From Candidatus Igneacidithiobacillus taiwanensis (GTDB taxonomy: Bacteria; Pseudomonadota; Gammaproteobacteria; Acidithiobacillales; Acidithiobacillaceae), in contig DDOU01000111.1 in NCBI GenBank assembly GCA_002341825.1, forward strand, positions 5,798-18,036: a stretch of 12,239 bases of DNA, given 5' to 3'. Below are positions 1-6,489 of the stretch, in pieces; position 1 is the first letter of the stretch, and every line of letters starts with the position of its first letter. A program made the translations under genes and the position numbers. Under the pieces are notes generated by a model. That model ran no database searches. It had not been told where the DNA came from and worked only from the letters and a program-made list of their open reading frames with translations.

Positions 1-1382
1 GCCGCCAGCACCGGCAGTGCCGCCTCCAAGCAGGCGCGGGTGTGGCCAGGATCACTAGGCTGGGGCAGGCCCGCGGGCAAGTAGAGCAATGCCTGCCGTG
101 GGTAATCGAAGGGCGCCGGTGCCAAGAAATCGCGACTCTCCTCCAGCCCAAAGAGCCGCCGCGTTTGCGTAAAATCGCCACCAATGCGCAGGGTGGCACT
201 GATGAGCAGCACTGTTGCGAACTGTGCAAAGAGGCTTTTTTGCAGGGTCTCGCCGGGGTCGAGGGGAGTCGCGTGGAGGAGCAGGCCGCGGCCGCGGCGC
301 TCGCACCATCGTACTTCGTGTTCGTCGCGTCCGGCAGCGGCAAACTGCGCCAATACGGTCTGCAACTCCTCCCCGCGTCGACTACACTGCTCGAGCTTCT
401 GGCCTCGGACGGCCGCCGCTCGCAGTGGCCCCTGCAGCGCTTCGGCGCTGCGCAACAGGGCGCGAAACTGTTCCGCCAAGCGGGAATCGGCATCGGGATG
501 CCACTCCTGCCGCCCTTCCCCAGCGGCCTCCTGCCAGTTTTGTACGGCACGCTCCCAGGCCTGCGTCTGGGCCAGTAAGTCGGCATCATCAGCGGCTTCC
601 GTCAACGCCGCCATACGGCTGTCGCGCCCCCACTCGAGGAGACGATGCGCACTCAAATGCTGGCCAAAAAACTGCGCCGTTAGCTCCGGTAGCTGATGCG
701 CTTCGTCAACGATCAATGCATCGGCGGCGGGCAAGAGATCCCCCTTGCCCTCGGACTTCAGGGCAAGATCCGCCAACAGTAGATGATGATTGACCACGAT
801 CAAATCGGCTTCTTGGGCCTGTCGTCGCGCCTCGAGCACCGGACAACGGCTCTGCTCCGGGCAGTCGGCACCAAGGCAATTATCCCGCGTGGATGTCACT
901 AGCGGCCAAACGGCGGAATCCTCTGCCACCCCCCGCAGCTCCGCTATATCGCCCTCCCGCGTGCTGCCGGCCCAATCCGCCACCCGCAGCAGATCACGAT
1001 GCAGCGTAACGGCCACCCCGCCCTGTAAGGCCTCCTGCAAACGCTGCGGGCAAAGGTAGTTGCTCCGACCTTTGAGGCGCAGCACCCGCAGCGATTGTGG
1101 CCAGGCACGACCGAGCAAGGGCAAGTCCTTTTCCAAAATCTGATCTTGCAGGGTACGACTCCCGGTCGAGACGATCACCTGCTTGCCGGAGAGCAGCGCC
1201 GGCAACAAGTACGCAAAACTCTTGCCGGTACCGGTTCCGGCCTCGATCAAGCCGACCCCACCGGCAGACAGCGCCGCCGCGACTTCGGCAGCCATCTGCT
1301 GCTGCTGTGGGCGCACCCGAAAGCCGGGCAGCAGGGCCGCGAGCGGACTATCCCTACCGAGTAGAGCGTTCCAATCATGCAC
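1..1382 (-). CDS. yoaA: ATP-dependent DNA helicase, YoaA/DinG family (3' end outside window)
   Basis: Superfamily 2 XPD/Rad3-like 5'-3' DNA helicase with an iron-sulfur domain, a family linked to DNA repair and to clearing replication or transcription obstacles. I translated the minus strand from a GTG at 1382; about 460 residues are visible and the reading frame is open to base 1. Seen: Walker A GTGTGKS at residues 49-55; four cysteines at about 111, 169, 174 and 180 in the spacing expected for the 4Fe-4S cluster; IVVNHHLLLADL; a DEAH box (VDEAH, 225-229); and a helicase-domain-2 LLISATL segment. Walker A close to the N terminus favours YoaA over the longer DinG. About 180 C-terminal residues should lie outside the window. 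The GTG is chosen because homology-like sequence starts just after it; no good ribosome site is visible, so the exact start is uncertain. Divergent from the 1453 gene. Confidence 0.93.
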   Translation of the reverse strand, partial: MHDWNALLGRDSPLAALLPGFRVRPQQQQMAAEVAAALSAGGVGLIEAGTGTGKSFAYLLPALLSGKQVIVSTGSRTLQDQILEKDLPLLGRAWPQSLRVLRLKGRSNYLCPQRLQEALQGGVAVTLHRDLLRVADWAGSTREGDIAELRGVAEDSAVWPLVTSTRDNCLGADCPEQSRCPVLEARRQAQEADLIVVNHHLLLADLALKSEGKGDLLPAADALIVDEAHQLPELTAQFFGQHLSAHRLLEWGRDSRMAALTEAADDADLLAQTQAWERAVQNWQEAAGEGRQEWHPDADSRLAEQFRALLRSAEALQGPLRAAAVRGQKLEQCSRRGEELQTVLAQFAAAGRDEHEVRWCERRGRGLLLHATPLDPGETLQKSLFAQFATVLLISATLRIGGDFTQTRRLFGLEESRDFLAPAPFDYPRQALLYLPAGLPQPSDPGHTRACLEAALPVLA

Positions 1383-1452
1383 GGCAATATGACCGCAAGA
1401 CGATGAGCCGCAGCCCTCGACAGGGAATTTGCGGCAAGCTACCCTCCCCCGC

Positions 1453-1779
1453 ATGTACAAACGTCGTGCTCGCGTCGTCTTTTTGCATGAACAATGCCCG
1501 GAAATTGCCGCCCGCGCCGTCGAATGGAGCGAGCAGCACGGTGGCGAATGGTTGGAAGCGCAGCATGAATACCAAGATCGTGAGTGGCCTGATCTTTTGA
1601 TCCTATTGGATGGACGCGTGCCAGACAAGCTAGATCTACCCAAGCACATCCGCGTCAAGTCCTGGCCACTGGGGACCGCTTGGGAGAGCGAACTGGAAAA
1701 ACGGGTATTGGGGATGATCGGCGGCTTTCGCCTACTCGCCCGGCTCGATGCCAGCAAGGCCCCCGGGCGACCCTCCTGA
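1453..1779 (+). CDS. Small protein resembling low-molecular-weight phosphatase/ArsC fold, catalytic loop missing
   Basis: A 108-residue cytosolic protein of uncertain function. It begins with a basic segment and a beta strand (RARVVFLHEQC). The second half, PDLLILLDGRVPDKL then LPKHIRVKSWPL, followed by an amphipathic helix (ESELEKRVLGMIGG), resembles the C-terminal half of low-molecular-weight tyrosine phosphatases and ArsC-type arsenate reductases (DxVVTL...LP.HVR..WPLPDP). The family P-loop CX5R is absent: the expected Cys position is His in FLHEQC and no Arg follows at the right spacing, so phosphatase or arsenate reductase activity is not expected. ATG 1453 is preferred; an in-frame TTG at 1429 would add eight residues but has AGGGA only two bases upstream. 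Neither start has a good ribosome site. It lies 159 bases before ccsB on the same strand. The fold call is by eye and tentative; that it is a gene is more secure. Confidence 0.6.
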   Translation: MYKRRARVVFLHEQCPEIAARAVEWSEQHGGEWLEAQHEYQDREWPDLLILLDGRVPDKLDLPKHIRVKSWPLGTAWESELEKRVLGMIGGFRLLARLDASKAPGRPS

Positions 1780-1863
1780 TTCTGTCCCAACTTGGGCACT
1801 CTGCCCGTAAAATTTGTCCAGCGCAGACCATGAGCAAGAGGCTTACCAGCCCGTTTGCAGGCT

Positions 1864-1892
1864 TTGCCGTACGGCCCCATTATTGCTTAAAT
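1864..1892 (+). promoter_or_regulatory. Candidate sigma-70 promoter for ccsB
   Basis: TTGCCG (1864-1869) and TTAAAT (1887-1892) are separated by 17 bases, each matching four of six consensus positions. It lies about 45 bases before the ccsB start in the gap after the 1779 stop, so ccsB may be transcribed independently of the small gene upstream. Motif match only. Confidence 0.3.
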
Positions 1893-1938
1893 GAATCTGT
1901 AAAAACGAATCGTCGCAAAACCGGGAGGCAACCGCACC

Positions 1939-3102
1939 ATGTCTGTTCAAGCAGAACAGCCGTTCACGCGTTTCGAAAAATCCTTCCCCAGCAGCCAAAA
2001 ACAAAATTTGGCCTGGGTTATATTTCTGAGCCTTGGTGCTCTCGGCATCTGGGTCGCATTCCGCGCCCAGTTCTGGATGTGGCAATACATCGTGCTCGGG
2101 CTGTGGTACGCCGGGCTCTTGTGGTTTGGCCTCAAATGGCCGCATTTTCGTCTCTTTACGCTCGTGGTGCTGGCCATTGCCGGTAGCGGCGTCGGCCTCT
2201 ATGCCCTCGGCTACAACGATGGCAACAGCCTGCTTCTACGCTATGTTCTGCATAGCAACGCGATGTTCGATTGGATGAGCGCGGCCATTCTGATCAGCGC
2301 CATCGGCTACTACACCTACTTGTTTCGCGGCAGTGAAACCGGCGGTCTTTGGGGCCAACGTTTTGCCTGGGCCGCGGCCGCCCTTGGCTTTGCAGGACTG
2401 GCCATCCGCTGGCGTGAAACCTATATCGGCCATCCCAACTGGGGGCATATCCCAGTCAGCAACATCTACGACGTCATGGCCCTGTTCTGCGCCATGACCA
2501 TTCTGTTTTACCTGTACTATGAGGAAGACACCGAAAGCCGTGGGCTGGGCGCCTTCGTGCTCCCCCTGGTCTTGATTGCCGATATCTTTTTGCTCTGGGT
2601 GGGAGCAGCCTACCACCTCGATCGCATCGCGCCTCTGGTGCCGGCTCTGCAAAGCTTCTGGATGAAGATTCACGTACCGTCGATGTTCGTCGCCTATGCG
2701 AACTTCTACATCTCGGCCATGGCCGGGCTTGCCTACCTGCTCAAAGATCGTGCCCTCGCGCGTGGTGGGTTCTTGCGCGATCGCCTGCCGAGTCTGGAGA
2801 TTCTCGAACGCAGTTTTTCCGGAACGATTGCCTTTGGCTTTCTCTTTTTTACCGTCGGCACGATCCTCGGTGCCGTCTGGGCTGCCAAGGCCTGGGGTGG
2901 TTTTTGGTCTTGGGATCCCAAAGAAACTTGGGCATTGATCGTCTGGCTGAATTATGCCGGATTTCTCCATGCCCGCAGCCAAAAGAACTGGCATGGTCGG
3001 CCCATGGCGTGGTGGGCAGTCATCAGCCTCGTCGTCGTTACCTTTTGCTTTATTGGCGTCGATCTCTTTCTCGGCGGCCTGCACTCCTACGGCAAACTAT
3101 AG
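1939..3102 (+). CDS. ccsB: Cytochrome c biogenesis protein CcsB/CcsA (ResC type), system II
   Basis: Polytopic inner-membrane protein of system II cytochrome c maturation. With ResB (Ccs1) it carries haem to the periplasmic face for attachment to CXXCH motifs of apocytochromes. The 387 residues contain about eight hydrophobic segments. The haem-binding tryptophan-rich loop is intact (WGGFWSWDPKET, 319-330) and is flanked by histidines at 245 (HVPSMF) and 382 (LHSY), the expected external haem ligands; PVSNIYDVM (172-180) is another family motif. Length is usual for proteobacterial members. ATG 1939 follows GGGAGG about ten bases upstream. The usual partner resB is not adjacent: upstream is the phosphatase-like gene and downstream lies the convergent hip gene. 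It would supply the c-type cytochromes used in iron or sulfur oxidation. The family assignment is very secure; the CcsA/CcsB/ResC names are used interchangeably. Confidence 0.95.
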   Translation: MSVQAEQPFTRFEKSFPSSQKQNLAWVIFLSLGALGIWVAFRAQFWMWQYIVLGLWYAGLLWFGLKWPHFRLFTLVVLAIAGSGVGLYALGYNDGNSLLLRYVLHSNAMFDWMSAAILISAIGYYTYLFRGSETGGLWGQRFAWAAAALGFAGLAIRWRETYIGHPNWGHIPVSNIYDVMALFCAMTILFYLYYEEDTESRGLGAFVLPLVLIADIFLLWVGAAYHLDRIAPLVPALQSFWMKIHVPSMFVAYANFYISAMAGLAYLLKDRALARGGFLRDRLPSLEILERSFSGTIAFGFLFFTVGTILGAVWAAKAWGGFWSWDPKETWALIVWLNYAGFLHARSQKNWHGRPMAWWAVISLVVVTFCFIGVDLFLGGLHSYGKL

Positions 3103-3363
3103 ACTAACTCGTGAACAGGGCGGCGGATCTGCGGCAACATACCCCACGAAGGTGTTGATCGACTCCTTTGCTTCTGACCGCCCACCGAATGCGTCACTGT
3201 AGTTCTCGATGGGCATTTTTATATCTGCCCGCTGAATGGAAGCCACCGAAGGCGCCGCCACAGCGGGAGATACCGATAACAAATGCGACACAGAACTAGG
3301 GCAGGCTCGGACGTGCAATACGATAACGTAACATAGGTCTTTTAGCTCGCAAATTTTGGTCTA
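3103..3363. other. Intergenic region between convergent ccsB and hip
   Basis: This 261-base gap lies between the 3' ends of ccsB and hip. I see no convincing U-tailed terminator for either gene and no RNA gene. A minus-strand open frame covers most of it (3097-3318 from a TTG) but has no ribosome site and no family I recognise. It is in frame with hip, just past that gene's tandem stops TGA-TAG. Confidence 0.5.
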
Positions 3364-3642
3364 TCAGCTGGGAACGTAGTCATAACAATAGCCTTCGGGA
3401 CTGATTGCTCCGGCAACCAATTTGCAGGTGCCCATCGCTTTGGCGGTGGACCCCGGAACAAAATTTGCGCAATTACTACACATGTTGCTGCCGGAGGGGG
3501 TTCCCTGATAGTGCACCGACGCCTTGCTAGCAAGCGTGCCTGCCTCGGCTAGCGGCGCGAATACCAAAGGTGCCACGGCTACGGCGAGCGCCACTTTACC
3601 AGTAGACTTCAGCCATTCCCGACGATTCATTGATTTTTCCAT
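3364..3642 (-). CDS. hip: High-potential iron-sulfur protein (HiPIP), Tat-exported
   Basis: Small periplasmic 4Fe-4S electron carrier. In acidophilic iron and sulfur oxidisers HiPIPs (including the protein once called Iro) pass electrons between membrane complexes and terminal oxidases. The 92-residue precursor has a twin-arginine signal (NRREWLKSTG at 6-15, then a hydrophobic stretch) with likely cleavage after AEA at residue 34, giving about 58 residues. Four cysteines at 55, 58, 73 and 86 (CX2C-X14-C-X12-C) match the HiPIP cluster pattern, and EGYCYDYVP resembles the family C terminus. Export by Tat is expected because the cluster is inserted before transport. ATG 3642 is chosen because GGGAG lies eight bases upstream; an in-frame ATG at 3687 would prepend 15 residues and displace the signal. 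The gene stands alone, with 233 bases on its 5' side, suggesting its own promoter, though I could not find convincing boxes. The stop TGA is followed at once by TAG. Confidence 0.93.
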   Translation of the reverse strand: MEKSMNRREWLKSTGKVALAVAVAPLVFAPLAEAGTLASKASVHYQGTPSGSNMCSNCANFVPGSTAKAMGTCKLVAGAISPEGYCYDYVPS

Positions 3643-3852
3643 GAGTTTTTCTCCCGTATTTTGGATTACAGCGAAAATCGGACCCAACTACCTGACTTAG
3701 GGCATAGTCCCACCACCAGCAAAAATCACGAAGTTGGCTGGCGGTTCAGACCGACCCTAGTGATATACGCGGACTACCCAGATCCGGATGCAGAAGCCCT
3801 CGGGCTGCCGACCTCGTTCTGACCAAAGGAGAGAAACTCCCGTATTATCAAG

Positions 3853-3875
3853 CTAGATGGCGATATCCCATCTGG
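3853..3875. other. Hairpin just past the hydrolase stop, possible weak terminator
   Basis: AGATGG (3855-3860) and CCATCT (3868-3873) form a six-base-pair stem with a seven-base loop, extendable to eight with a wobble pair. It starts three bases after the hydrolase stop on the minus strand, where a 3' end would be expected, but no U-run follows in that direction. The T-rich side (3876-3890) faces the plus strand, where no gene is upstream. A transcript-end hairpin is plausible; an intrinsic terminator is not established. Confidence 0.35.
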
Positions 3876-4802
3876 TTATTTTCTTTTTCGATCATGACCG
3901 TCTTTAATAAATGCCACTACATCATCAAGCACTGGTGCCATCCAGCGTAGCGGCTTGGCGAATGCGCCAATAAGGGTTTCATGATTTACTCGACGGTACA
4001 TTTTCAGCTCGACCGGCACACCAGCTTTTTCTAGGGCCTTTGCCAACACCTCGGTGTTCGTTTTGGGGTTAACCAGATTGTCGTGTACTGCTGCCCCCAA
4101 AAAGGCTCTTGGCGCTGTTGGATCATCTGCAAAATCGATCGGCATGCTTTTTGCCGGATAATTGGGATAAAAGAAGATTGGGCGAATCGGCTTATAGGTG
4201 ATTGGATAAAAGTTGTACGGTCCCGCCAAGCCAATCCAGCCACTAAAGATATGCGGCTGCAAACCTACCGCCGCAAGCCAGCGCGGATCTAACACTAGCA
4301 TTGCCGCATTATATGCCCCGGCACTATGGCCCATCAGAAAAAGATCATGGATATTACCGTCGTATTGCGCTATGTTGTGGTAGGTCCAGGCGACCGCACG
4401 CGCGTTATCTTGTAAAAATGCCGGGTACCGCACCTCAGGGTATAACCGATAGTTGGGTATCACCACGACCATACCGCGCGCCGCCAAGGCTTCGCCCACA
4501 AATGTGTATTCTTGTTTGTCGCCACTGTCCCAAGCTCCGCCGTAGAGAAAGACCACCACTGGGTAGCCTTGCGCAGGTTTAGGGTAACCATCTCTAGGCA
4601 CTGGCATATACACATCAAGGCGCCCACCAGACTGCTCTTGATAGCGTATTCCGCGATCGATCTTGTACGTACTGGTCGGCGTTAGCTGATTGATGATTTG
4701 AACCGGAGAGCATCCAGATAGTAACAAAGGAATTCCCGCGACAAAGGAAAAGAAGGCAGTAACGGGTTTACGCTTTTCTCTTGCGTAGCTACTAGGCAAC
4801 AT
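3876..4802 (-). CDS. Alpha/beta hydrolase, carboxylesterase-like putative lipoprotein
   Basis: Serine hydrolase of the alpha/beta fold, closest by motif to the HSL/BD-FAE/arylformamidase-like esterases; the substrate cannot be named. Of 308 residues, 1-31 form a signal with a lipobox (LLLSGC, Cys31), predicting lipid anchoring in the envelope. Catalytic features: oxyanion motif LYGGAW (86-91; Tyr replaces His of HGG), nucleophile Ser160 in GHSAG, probable Asp241 in VHDN, and His274 in VNHET. The lengthy N-region with RxKRK charges suits Sec export. ATG 4802 is the first start after an in-frame stop five codons upstream; it lacks a strong ribosome site but overlaps by 11 bases the end of a 28-codon ORF that has one, suggesting translational coupling. 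By eye the gene is A+T-richer than ccsB or the helicase, so it may be a later arrival. The fold is sure, the substrate unknown. Confidence 0.88.
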   Translation of the reverse strand: MLPSSYAREKRKPVTAFFSFVAGIPLLLSGCSPVQIINQLTPTSTYKIDRGIRYQEQSGGRLDVYMPVPRDGYPKPAQGYPVVVFLYGGAWDSGDKQEYTFVGEALAARGMVVVIPNYRLYPEVRYPAFLQDNARAVAWTYHNIAQYDGNIHDLFLMGHSAGAYNAAMLVLDPRWLAAVGLQPHIFSGWIGLAGPYNFYPITYKPIRPIFFYPNYPAKSMPIDFADDPTAPRAFLGAAVHDNLVNPKTNTEVLAKALEKAGVPVELKMYRRVNHETLIGAFAKPLRWMAPVLDDVVAFIKDGHDRKRK

Positions 4803-4878
4803 TTTGGCGCGCCGCTATAGCCATTCCGACGATCGCGGTCGCCATCCACCAGGCAGCATGACCCAAAGATTTTTCCAT
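4792..4878 (-). CDS. Putative 28-residue membrane peptide, leader ORF of the hydrolase gene
   Basis: A 28-codon ORF too short for routine gene calling. ATG 4878 has a full GGAGG (4888-4892) nine bases upstream, a stronger initiation signal than the hydrolase has. The product starts MEKSLGHAAWW, continues with an uncharged segment MATAIVGMAIAA long enough with the tryptophans to form one short membrane helix, and ends RQNVA. Its TAG stop lies 11 bases inside the hydrolase gene in another frame, so ribosomes ending here could restart at 4802. It may be a real small membrane protein, or a leader whose main role is to set translation of the downstream lipoprotein. No family is recognised. Not experimentally supported; confidence rests on the ribosome site, composition and overlap. 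Confidence 0.5.
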   Translation of the reverse strand: MEKSLGHAAWWMATAIVGMAIAARQNVA

Positions 4879-4971
4879 CGACGCTGTCCTCCATGCGGAT
4901 ACTCGGGGCATTCCCCCAGCGTCTTTCTACGCAGCAGTAGTGCAAATAGATGCACAGCACGATCACGCAGC

Positions 4972-4993
4972 GCCGCTGTTCTCAAACAGCGGC
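4972..4993. other. Perfect 9-bp hairpin in the leader of the hydrolase unit
   Basis: GCCGCTGTT (4972-4980) and AACAGCGGC (4985-4993) pair perfectly around a four-base CTCA loop. There is no U-run on either strand, so it is not an intrinsic terminator by itself. It lies between the peptidase terminator and the GGAGG of the 28-codon ORF, about 95 bases upstream of that ORF, where it could be part of the 5' leader or a protein-binding dyad. A second small dyad, GTGCA-N6-TGCAC, lies nearby at 4940-4955. Confidence 0.45.
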
Positions 4994-5010
4994 AACGCCA
5001 CTACTCGCAA

Positions 5011-5053
5011 ACAAGAAAAACGCTCCTGGTTACGAAAAATACCAGGAGCGTTT
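5011..5053 (-). terminator. Rho-independent terminator of the NlpC/P60 gene
   Basis: CGCTCCTGGT (5021-5030) and ACCAGGAGCG (5041-5050) form a perfect ten-base-pair stem, extended by three A-T pairs, with a ten-base loop. Read on the minus strand it starts 25 bases after the peptidase stop and is followed by TTTTTCTTGT. This is a canonical intrinsic terminator and marks the boundary with the hydrolase transcription unit. Confidence 0.92.
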
Positions 5054-5077
5054 GCCTCGGAAACAGCGTAGATTACG

Positions 5078-6172
5078 TCAGGAAATATTGATGCCGTGGG
5101 GCAGGCGGCGGGCACCGTCGAAGCGCGCAGCCCAATAGGGATCGCTCAGGCTCGCCACCTGTACCCCGGTTGCCGGCGTTTGGGCACTCACGAAACGCCC
5201 ACCACCAATGTAGATGCCCACATGGGAAAATGCCCGATGCATGGTGTTGAAAAACACCAGGTCTCCCGGTTTCAGATCCCGACGCGGGATAGCCGGCAAA
5301 CTGGCCGCCTGCGCATAAGAGGTGCGGGGCACGTGTATATCAAACTTGGCGAGGATGTATTTGACGAAACCGCTGCAGTCGAAGCCGGTACGCGGACTCA
5401 CACCGCCCCAAACATAGGGGGCGCCAATAAAGTGCAGAGCAGCCGAAACTAGACCGCGAGCAGAAAACCAATTGCTGTCCGCACTTTCTGCCGCATCAGC
5501 CTGCGCAGCCAGAGCAACGTCGTTACGCAGTTCCGTAGCAGCATGCTCGCCAGCGGCAAAATCACCGTTTTCCTGCAAGACCGCAAGAGGATGACTCGCC
5601 CAGTAGTAAGCCTGACTCGCCAACATCTGCAGCGCCACCCCAAGGGTCCCGTGGGCGGGAGCGCTCTCGGCGTCCGCCTCAACGGGTTTCGCCTGCACCA
5701 AGCTGTCTTCGCCAGTCTTTATGGCATGCACCGCAGTTACTGGGGCATCGGCGGCCACCTTGGCCAACACCAAGGAGGCGTTGATGAATTGCGCCGAATC
5801 AACAGGCTCAACTTGAGTAGGGATGGGCCGCGAGAAGGAGTACTGCGGCAGCGGACTGGGCTGCGGGGCAGCACCGACGCCAGCAAAGGGAACAGGAGAG
5901 AGGTGCAGCAATTGCAAGGCACTTGGCGCCAAACTATCGAAATTTGCCGGAGAGGCCTCACTCGCATGGTAATCTGTCCGCACAGGAGCGAGATGCGCTC
6001 GATACCTGCTGTGGCCCTTCATAAGCCTTGCCGGGTGATGGTACGTGACATGGTGTACCCGCTGTTGATGATGCACTACATGATGTCGCACGGTGGCGTG
6101 TGCTTGCGCAGCCGAAGTACCGACACCAAAAACTGCCAGCGACACCGCCACCCCAATCCAACTTTTCCGCAT
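5078..6172 (-). CDS. NlpC/P60 cell-wall peptidase with histidine-rich N-terminal region
   Basis: Periplasmic cysteine peptidase that probably cleaves peptidoglycan stem peptides (gamma-D-Glu-diaminopimelate or cross-bridge bonds are the family substrates). Of 364 residues, 1-24 are a Sec signal ending AAQA. Residues 25-60 hold 11 histidines in clusters, then about 170 residues rich in Ala, Pro and Gln with no recognised domain, and the NlpC/P60 domain at about 238-358. Catalytic Cys266 lies in GFDCSGFV and His317 in SHVGIYIG; the third polar position is Ser329 or Gln331 (RFVSAQT) rather than His, as in some LytE-like members. ATG 6172 has GGAGG seven bases upstream. Single gene with its own terminator. 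The histidine block is unusual; metal binding or pH sensing in an acidic periplasm is conjecture. The long linker may position the enzyme at the wall. Confidence 0.92.
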   Translation of the reverse strand: MRKSWIGVAVSLAVFGVGTSAAQAHATVRHHVVHHQQRVHHVTYHHPARLMKGHSRYRAHLAPVRTDYHASEASPANFDSLAPSALQLLHLSPVPFAGVGAAPQPSPLPQYSFSRPIPTQVEPVDSAQFINASLVLAKVAADAPVTAVHAIKTGEDSLVQAKPVEADAESAPAHGTLGVALQMLASQAYYWASHPLAVLQENGDFAAGEHAATELRNDVALAAQADAAESADSNWFSARGLVSAALHFIGAPYVWGGVSPRTGFDCSGFVKYILAKFDIHVPRTSYAQAASLPAIPRRDLKPGDLVFFNTMHRAFSHVGIYIGGGRFVSAQTPATGVQVASLSDPYWAARFDGARRLPHGINIS

Positions 6173-6489
6173 TGCGTTTCCTCCGAACGCTGTGGAAGCG
6201 TCGCTGCATGGGCTCTATTGCGAGAGCAGCAGGCAGAGACACACCCTGATCCAAAGCCACTGGCACGTCACCGGCGCCAGCTCGAAAACCACCTCCCGCA
6301 TCCTCGGGCAACTTGTTACAGCTTCATTAGCCATAACTAACATGTATGCCCGATAATTTCTTCTTGGGAATCTAGGCGAAAAATCGCCATCGTGCAAGCC
6401 TCGATTTCGACTGACGGGGGATCCAATCCAGAATTGGCCCAATTCGTGCTTTCTTCGAACCTAGTGACCCGAGCTCTGGGGGATGGACG
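6173..6489. other. Divergent intergenic region with small dyads
   Basis: This 317-base gap separates the divergent peptidase and DsbG-like genes and should hold both promoters. No gene is supported in it. Visible dyads are GGCGA-AAAA-TCGCC (6375-6388) and GAATTG-GCC-CAATTC (6431-6445). The second ends 45 bases before the plus-strand start and looks like an operator. No confident -35/-10 pair was found for either gene. Confidence 0.5.
6431..6445. promoter_or_regulatory. Inverted repeat, possible operator upstream of the DsbG-like gene
   Basis: GAATTG and CAATTC form a perfect six-base dyad around GCC, 45 bases before the 6490 start. The size and position fit a dimeric regulator site near a promoter, but no regulator is identified and a chance dyad is possible. 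Confidence 0.3.

Noticed and set aside
42..1364. Plus-strand open frames over the first 1.4 kb
   Set aside because: They are shadows of the minus-strand helicase, whose Walker A, DEAH box and iron-sulfur cysteines are clear.
2236..3084. Long minus-strand open frame of 282 codons
   Set aside because: It is antisense to ccsB, which has full motif support; the antisense product is polar and low-complexity with no recognisable domain.
3097..3318. Minus-strand open frame of 73 codons between ccsB and hip
   Set aside because: It needs a TTG start, has no ribosome site, overlaps the ccsB end, and the protein matches no family or signal I can recognise. It may be a decayed gene, but there is no positive evidence.
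3651..3846. Direct repeat CTCCCGTATT at 3651-3660 and 3837-3846
   Set aside because: Only ten bases, and one copy includes the hip ribosome site; a chance repeat is likely and no target-site or element ends accompany it.
4682..4966. Minus-strand open frame of 94 codons across the hydrolase start
   Set aside because: It overlaps both the hydrolase and the better-supported 28-codon ORF, and has no ribosome site or motif.
5543..6340. Plus-strand open frame of 265 codons
   Set aside because: It is antisense to the NlpC/P60 gene, with no ribosome site or domain.
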